Shown: piece by piece, positions 58,678-64,000 of the stretch | Numbering within the stretch: the first letter of the stretch is position 1 | Layout: every line of letters begins with the position of its first letter | Assembly: GCF_009362815.1 (NCBI RefSeq) | Contig: NZ_WHNX01000005.1 | Location: forward strand, 62,001 to 126,000 | DNA from: Alkalibaculum sporogenes | Lineage (GTDB): Bacteria; Bacillota; Clostridia; Eubacteriales; Alkalibacteraceae | Direction of reading: 5' to 3' | Length of the DNA: 64,000 nt | Position numbers and translations under genes: made by a program | Notes under the pieces: generated by a model | What the model saw: only the letters and a program-made list of their open reading frames with translations | The model's database searches: none | Told to the model about the DNA's origin: nothing

Positions 58678-61600
58678 TCATAAAATCTTCACAGCTTCAT
58701 TATTATGAAAAAAGTATATATAGCTCTCTGAGACTTCAATTTCAGTTAATTCTTCAATGGCTTGTCTATATAATTGAACTTGTTCACGATAATCTTGAAT
58801 CAAAATATTTTTCATTATTTCGTCAGCATAAAAATCACTCTTATAATCTATTAAAATGTACTTATTCTTCTCAAGAAAAAAACAATCTATAATACCTTGT
58901 ATAAGTACATAATCTTTGGATGAATCATCAATTTCTTTTTTAAGATTAAAGGCTTTTTCTCTGTAAACTCTTTGAGCTGCTAATAATCTTTTGCCAAGTT
59001 TGCTATTCATAAACATAGCTATTTTTTCAATATAAAAATCGTCTAGATCTTCCTGTAATATTAAATTCTTTGATACCATCATATCAATCTGATCATTAAT
59101 CTCTTGTTCAATATTGTAATCCTTATTTCTAAATTTATTAAAATCTAAGTGTTGTAATATAAAATGAATTGTATTACCTCTCTGAGCACCTGTTGGATGA
59201 TCCTGACCTAAAAACTTAGGTGTATTAAAAGTCTCTGATATTTTGATAAGGCTATTACCTCGATTTTTTTTCTCATTTTTAAGCTCAGAAACTGAAGTTT
59301 TTGTCGGCATAATACTTGAACTTTGGTATTTATATTCCCACTCTAATTTAAATCTCACTTCCTCACTAATCTCCTTGGCGTTATCTACTCTCTGCCAATA
59401 ATCTTGGAGATCATACTTATCTTTCACCTGATTACTCTTATGGTCTTCATATATCTGTGATAACTTTATAATGCTAAAATCCAAAATTTCTTTTAAATTA
59501 CCGTCAGTATATTGAGGTAATTTTAATATTACAGGCATAATCCAATCTAAGTAGCTTTTTCCTGTAGAAACGTCGTATTCACTTAATGTCGTCTTCCAAT
59601 TTTTACTCGTACATTGTTCAATATTGTTTACACTTCCTACTAGGTATATATAGTCTCGAGCTCTTGACATAGCTACATATAGTACTCTCATTTCTTCAGA
59701 CAAAGTTTCTAATTGCAACTTTTCTTTAGCTATTGTCTTAAATATCGTTGGAGAATACCTTCTTTCTTTAATGTTCACATAATTTGGGCAAATGCCTAGA
59801 TCCTTATGTGCAATAATAGGATCTCTAATATCTTGAAGATTCATCTTCTTTCCAAGACCACCTATAAACACTACTGGAAACTCAAGTCCTTTACTTTTAT
59901 GTATGCTTATAATCCTGACCACATCCTCACTAGGTCCAATGACTTTTGCAGATGTCAAATCTCTTTTCGTCTCTTTCATACCTTCAATTAATCTAATAAA
60001 ATTAAATAATCCCTTAATATTGGATTCACTATACTGTTTTGCTCTATCAATTAATATTCTAATATTAGCTTGGCGTTGTATACCTCCAGGCATAGCACTA
60101 ATATAATGGTAATAACCCGTATCGATTACTAGTTTCCATATAAAATCATTTATAGGCATATACCTACATTGTTTTTTCCAAAGTTTTATCTTATTCAACA
60201 TATTATTTAATTTGTCTCTAAGACTATCATTATGTTCTGCTACATAAGAACATATTGCTTCATAAATACTTAATTTACTATTATGAATTCTAATACTAGT
60301 AATCTCTTCTATTGTAAAAGAAAATACAGGAGATCTTAAAACGCCTATAAACGGTATATCCTGATATAAGTTGTCTATAACCTTTAAGAGTTGAACTAAT
60401 AATCTAATTTCAAGTGTTTCAAAATAACCTGTCTGTGATTCAGCATAAACTGGTATCCCTTCATTATTTAGTGTTTCATAATACGTCTCTGACCATCCTC
60501 TAGTTGTTCTAAGAAGTATAACTATATCTTTATAGCATATATACCTATAATCATTAATTTCTTGATCATAAATCTTAATCTTTAACAATTCTTTTATTTG
60601 ATTAGATATGTACATAGCCTCAGCTTCTATTTTGTTAATTTCCATAACTTCTTCACTAGGAATATTATCACTATCATTGTGAATAATAGAAACATTAACT
60701 TTTTCATCTAGAAACGGCTGTTTGCTACCAAGATATAATTTTGCCTCACTATCATAATCTACTTCACCTATATATTTACTCATGATATTTTCAAATATTA
60801 TATTTATAAAATCAATAATCTTCTTTCTACTTCTAAAATTTTGATTTAGGGCTATAGTTTCTTTAGAGTCTTCATCTGTTTTTCTAAATGAGTCTTGTTT
60901 AGATAAAAATAAAGTAGGATCAGCCATTCTAAACCTATATATACTTTGTTTTACATCCCCCACGAAAAATACATTATCTTCTTTCATAATACTTGTAAGA
61001 ATTGTATCTTGTATTTCATTACTATCTTGATATTCATCTACAAATATAAATTTATAGTAATTTTTTAATTCTTTCGCTACTTCTTTTGTCTGTAATATTT
61101 CAAGAGTATAATGTTCCATATCATTAAAATCCATTATTCTCTTCTCTAATTTTTTATCTCTAAAAATCTTATGGTATTTGAATACAAGATCCATTAGGTA
61201 TGACATCTCTGGCAACATGTCCATTAAGTCTTCAAACATATAATCAGGCGCGTTAAACTCTAGACTATCTATAATTTTTTTAACAATGTCTTTAGATTTG
61301 TTTCTATAACTAACAATGTTTTCTTTAATATCTAAATCTTCACACTTAAAGCTAAGCGTAGCAAATTTTACTAAAATTAATGAATTATAAAAAGATTCAT
61401 AACCTGTATGTAGTTTCTTCATTAAATTTTTTAATTGACTTATCTCGTCATTTAAAATTGCCATTATCTTCTCATTATTAACTATTGAGCCCGCTATGCT
61501 ATTGGCAATCTCAACTTGATCAATGGCAGATTTCAACTTCTTTTTAGTGATACGGATAAACTCTTTATAATAAATGCTATTATTAAATTCTTCCATGTTA

Positions 61601-62187
61601 AATGTAAAGTTCTTTAAAGCATTTTGAGACCATTGATCTGGAAAAGGTCTATTCATAATAAATGCATGCATTCTATTAATAATCATCCTTATTTGCTCTT
61701 CATCCCTGCGGTTATTAAACATTTCTAGGAGATTGAAAAATCTATCATCTCCCTTTTCATATTCACCTTCTAATAGATCTTCCATGGCTTTATCTTTTAG
61801 AATTGCTATTTGAGTATCATCTCCAATATTAAGTCCAGGATCTAAATCAATGACATGAAAGTATTTTTTAGTGATATTCAGGCAAAAAGAGTGCAATGTG
61901 CTTATAGATGCACTTGGCAGATTACTAATCTGTTTATTAATAAACTCCCGTTCTTCTTGATTATTAATATTTGAGACTAAAGCTTTATAGAGCCTTACCC
62001 TCATTTCTTCAGCTGCTGCTTTAGTAAATGTGACTACTAATAATTTGTCAACGTCCACCTTATCCTCAATGATAATTTTCACTATTCTCTCTACTAAGAT
62101 TGCCGTCTTACCTGAGCCAGCTGCTGCTGACACAAGTAAACTTTTATCCCTAGTATCTATTGCCTTTTGCTGATTTTCAGTCCACAA
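58678..62187 (-). CDS. addA: ATP-dependent helicase/nuclease AddA
   Basis: 1169 residues. UvrD-like helicase with Walker A AAAGSGKTA (21-29), LLVVTFTKAAAEEM, motif II FIFVDEYQDSN, FVGDVKQSIYRFR, LNQNFRSRK, and motif VI EEMRVLYVAMSRARD, followed by a C-terminal RecB-type nuclease with LIQGIIDCFF, then LIDYKSD and YREQVQLYRQAI. With AddB it resects double-strand breaks and responds to Chi. TTG start at 62187 after TAGGAGGAAATAGT. 132 bases after addB, with no terminator seen. Confidence 0.96.
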   Translation of the reverse strand: MWTENQQKAIDTRDKSLLVSAAAGSGKTAILVERIVKIIIEDKVDVDKLLVVTFTKAAAEEMRVRLYKALVSNINNQEEREFINKQISNLPSASISTLHSFCLNITKKYFHVIDLDPGLNIGDDTQIAILKDKAMEDLLEGEYEKGDDRFFNLLEMFNNRRDEEQIRMIINRMHAFIMNRPFPDQWSQNALKNFTFNMEEFNNSIYYKEFIRITKKKLKSAIDQVEIANSIAGSIVNNEKIMAILNDEISQLKNLMKKLHTGYESFYNSLILVKFATLSFKCEDLDIKENIVSYRNKSKDIVKKIIDSLEFNAPDYMFEDLMDMLPEMSYLMDLVFKYHKIFRDKKLEKRIMDFNDMEHYTLEILQTKEVAKELKNYYKFIFVDEYQDSNEIQDTILTSIMKEDNVFFVGDVKQSIYRFRMADPTLFLSKQDSFRKTDEDSKETIALNQNFRSRKKIIDFINIIFENIMSKYIGEVDYDSEAKLYLGSKQPFLDEKVNVSIIHNDSDNIPSEEVMEINKIEAEAMYISNQIKELLKIKIYDQEINDYRYICYKDIVILLRTTRGWSETYYETLNNEGIPVYAESQTGYFETLEIRLLVQLLKVIDNLYQDIPFIGVLRSPVFSFTIEEITSIRIHNSKLSIYEAICSYVAEHNDSLRDKLNNMLNKIKLWKKQCRYMPINDFIWKLVIDTGYYHYISAMPGGIQRQANIRILIDRAKQYSESNIKGLFNFIRLIEGMKETKRDLTSAKVIGPSEDVVRIISIHKSKGLEFPVVFIGGLGKKMNLQDIRDPIIAHKDLGICPNYVNIKERRYSPTIFKTIAKEKLQLETLSEEMRVLYVAMSRARDYIYLVGSVNNIEQCTSKNWKTTLSEYDVSTGKSYLDWIMPVILKLPQYTDGNLKEILDFSIIKLSQIYEDHKSNQVKDKYDLQDYWQRVDNAKEISEEVRFKLEWEYKYQSSSIMPTKTSVSELKNEKKNRGNSLIKISETFNTPKFLGQDHPTGAQRGNTIHFILQHLDFNKFRNKDYNIEQEINDQIDMMVSKNLILQEDLDDFYIEKIAMFMNSKLGKRLLAAQRVYREKAFNLKKEIDDSSKDYVLIQGIIDCFFLEKNKYILIDYKSDFYADEIMKNILIQDYREQVQLYRQAIEELTEIEVSESYIYFFHNNEAVKIL

Positions 62188-62319
62188 ACTATTTCCTCCT
62201 AACTCAATAACACACTCATAATCTATAAATATTTGTCCACATAACCCTTTAGTCCTTCTTTGTATTTAAGATCCCACGCTTTCGCTCTGGATGACTTAGT
62301 CTTAATCTGTTGTATCTAT

Positions 62320-64000
62320 TTATTCTTCCTTGGCAGTTTCTATCAGCTTCATTACTTCTTCATCTTTCAACTCTGGCTTCAAGTTAAATTTGCTACCTGC
62401 TAACTGTTGATCAAAAAAACATATAGCTTTGTAATTACAATATGTACAAGCCTCTTTATCTTTTGTCTTAATCGGGCTTATAGATATGTTTCCTTGAAAA
62501 ATTTCCTCGCCAATATTAGTAATTGTTTTTTCCGCATGGTATATAAGCTGATCAACTTGCTCTTGTTTAATTAGACCTTTCGATGTAGCAGAGAACTCTC
62601 CATCCTTTTTAATCTTACAATTTAAAATATCTGAATTTTCGATATTTTCATCCAAGGATTTAAGCATTTCTTTATCTTTCAGCATAAGCCCCTTTAATTT
62701 TAGACTCTTAGTAATTTCATATTCAATATTTTCTATTTGGTTTTTCCCACTTAATATTAACGGGTCATCTAATTTAAAGTAAAACAAACCCGCTGCGACA
62801 GTCTCAATGTTTTTTTTGTTCCCATAGTTTAAACACACCCACATATATACAAGTAATTGAAGAGACAACCCATAGTATATATCCTTCAAAATTAGATCTT
62901 TATTGCCAGTTTTAAAGTCAATTATTTTTAAGTACTGTTTCTCGTCTTGTTTAAGAATATCTACCCTATCTATTCTACCTTCTAAGAAGAGCATATACTT
63001 GCCTGACAATTCTATTTTGATTGGAGGTAAAGGTTTATCAATCCCAAAGATCAGTTCATTTCCAAGTATCGTAAACTTTCCCTTCCTATACTGATATGTT
63101 AAAGTCTCTACTGCCCGAAGAAATAGTCTATGAACATATTTTGCCAGATATCTGTACCTATAATTACTATCTAGTATTCCATGCCTATACTCTATAATAA
63201 ACTTGTCCATTACTTCATCACACAATTTTATTAAATTATTCTTTTCTATGATATTCCAATCTAGATTCTCTTTTTCTAATAAAATTGAATAATCATAAAT
63301 TAATTTATGTAATATATCACCTATATCAGGTATAGATATTTCAAATATCTTTCTTTCCTTAGGTTTTAGTCCAAAGGTAATATAATGCTTAAACGGACAG
63401 CTCACGTACTCCTCTAACCTAGTTACACTTGTTCTTATTCTGTCACCGTAAAGTTCTGATACATATTTACTTTTTAAATTAGACACTTGATTATCAAATG
63501 AAATTGCCCTTTTCATATTTATAATATTGTCACTATAATTCTTATTATTTTTATACCATAGATATACTTCATCCCATTTACTTTCTTTTCTTTCTTGTAA
63601 ACCATCAGCTATAATTCTATAATGACGGATCATGTGTTTTAGAGAGCCTTGAGCATTGTTTATCTTTTCGTCATCACTTATCTCTATTTTAGTTGACAAA
63701 TCAGGGTAAATTTCATAAAAACGGCTTACTAATATAGATGGTCTCAAAGAAACCCCTTCATAATCAGCTAAGGGATAGCTTATGAATATTTTTTTCTTTG
63801 TCTTTGAGATAACATTATAAAATAAATACTTTTCTTGAATACTCTTAAAATTTAGATCGTCATCAATCTTTATACCATTTTGTCTGATTATCTGATTTTC
63901 ACTTTCATTTAAGATACCTGTTACAGAAGGTGAAGAAGGTAATTTACCTTCGTTTACACCAAGTATAAATAAAGCGTTATAACCTGAATTCCTAGACCTT
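62320..64000 (-). CDS. addB: ATP-dependent nuclease subunit AddB, C-terminal part (5' end outside window)
   Basis: The frame stays open to the window edge, so only about 559 residues of the usual 1150 are visible. Near the edge stands ALFILGVNEGKLPSS, a conserved AddB motif. The C-terminal nuclease holds the iron-sulphur cluster cysteines, one in EYVSCPFKHY and three in CTYCNYKAIC, around catalytic residues in GRIDRVDIL and LKIIDFKTG. A TTG at 63747 would give a shorter product but lacks support. AddB recognises Chi and gives the second nuclease of AddAB. Confidence 0.95.
   Translation of the reverse strand, partial: RSRNSGYNALFILGVNEGKLPSSPSVTGILNESENQIIRQNGIKIDDDLNFKSIQEKYLFYNVISKTKKKIFISYPLADYEGVSLRPSILVSRFYEIYPDLSTKIEISDDEKINNAQGSLKHMIRHYRIIADGLQERKESKWDEVYLWYKNNKNYSDNIINMKRAISFDNQVSNLKSKYVSELYGDRIRTSVTRLEEYVSCPFKHYITFGLKPKERKIFEISIPDIGDILHKLIYDYSILLEKENLDWNIIEKNNLIKLCDEVMDKFIIEYRHGILDSNYRYRYLAKYVHRLFLRAVETLTYQYRKGKFTILGNELIFGIDKPLPPIKIELSGKYMLFLEGRIDRVDILKQDEKQYLKIIDFKTGNKDLILKDIYYGLSLQLLVYMWVCLNYGNKKNIETVAAGLFYFKLDDPLILSGKNQIENIEYEITKSLKLKGLMLKDKEMLKSLDENIENSDILNCKIKKDGEFSATSKGLIKQEQVDQLIYHAEKTITNIGEEIFQGNISISPIKTKDKEACTYCNYKAICFFDQQLAGSKFNLKPELKDEEVMKLIETAKEE

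Noticed and set aside
63748-64000. Start of addB at the TTG at 63747
   Set aside because: The same frame remains open to the window edge and encodes a conserved AddB motif there, so the gene extends beyond the window.

Overview
The window is chromosomal DNA of a low-GC, spore-forming, apparently anaerobic member of the Clostridia (Firmicutes). The evidence is the strongly AT-rich sequence, AGGAGG-type ribosome binding sites, the sporulation genes sigH, spoIIR and cwlD, a superoxide reductase instead of an aerobic defence enzyme, FAD-dependent ThyX, and the Firmicute order of the ribosomal superoperon. A more exact name cannot be supported from the sequence alone.

Layout. Positions 1-3.7 kb hold a loosely organised block on both strands: the C-terminal part of a patatin-like phospholipase (cut by the window edge), a SEC-C protein, superoxide reductase, a DUF503 protein and a zinc-dependent phospholipase C-like protein. 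From 3.8 kb to the right edge almost everything is on the minus strand. From left to right, which is the reverse of transcription, come acn, trpS, murI and cwlD (3.8-8.5 kb); rpsI, rplM, truA, ecfT, ecfA2 and ecfA1 (8.8-13 kb); the alpha, spc and S10 ribosomal clusters from rplQ to rpsJ with rpoA, secY, adk, map and infA (13-28.4 kb); tuf, fusA, rpsG, rpsL, an L7Ae-like gene, rpoC and rpoB (28.7-40.8 kb); rplL, rplJ, rplA, rplK, nusG, secE and rpmG (41.2-44.6 kb); a second tuf, tRNA-Thr and tRNA-Tyr (44.9-46.5 kb); sigH, a YacP/Rae1-like gene, rlmB, thyX and spoIIR (46.5-50.4 kb); then a GNAT protein, an RlmL-like methyltransferase, hisS, tyrS, an AI-2E-family permease, lspA (plus strand), a GntR regulator, ispE, addA and the C-terminal part of addB (50.5-64 kb).

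Together these genes make the transcription and translation apparatus (RNA polymerase core, about 30 ribosomal proteins, EF-Tu twice, EF-G, IF-1, three aminoacyl-tRNA synthetases), the Sec channel, N-terminal methionine removal and the ECF vitamin-transport energising module. Several strong sigma-A-type promoters (17-bp spacing) can be read directly ahead of rplM, rpsJ, rpoB, rplJ, rpmG-secE-nusG, the tRNA-tuf unit and ispE. The rplJ leader carries the known L10 autoregulatory motif with an attenuator. The rpsJ (S10) operon begins with a structured leader of about 190 nt in which a copy of the Shine-Dalgarno sequence and the real one can compete for the same complementary segment. That leader is the best candidate here for an undescribed element. 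Two small genes that are easy to miss, rpmJ and rpmD (TTG start), are present. Many genes start with TTG, and several computed N-termini were shortened where the ribosome binding site lies inside the longer reading.
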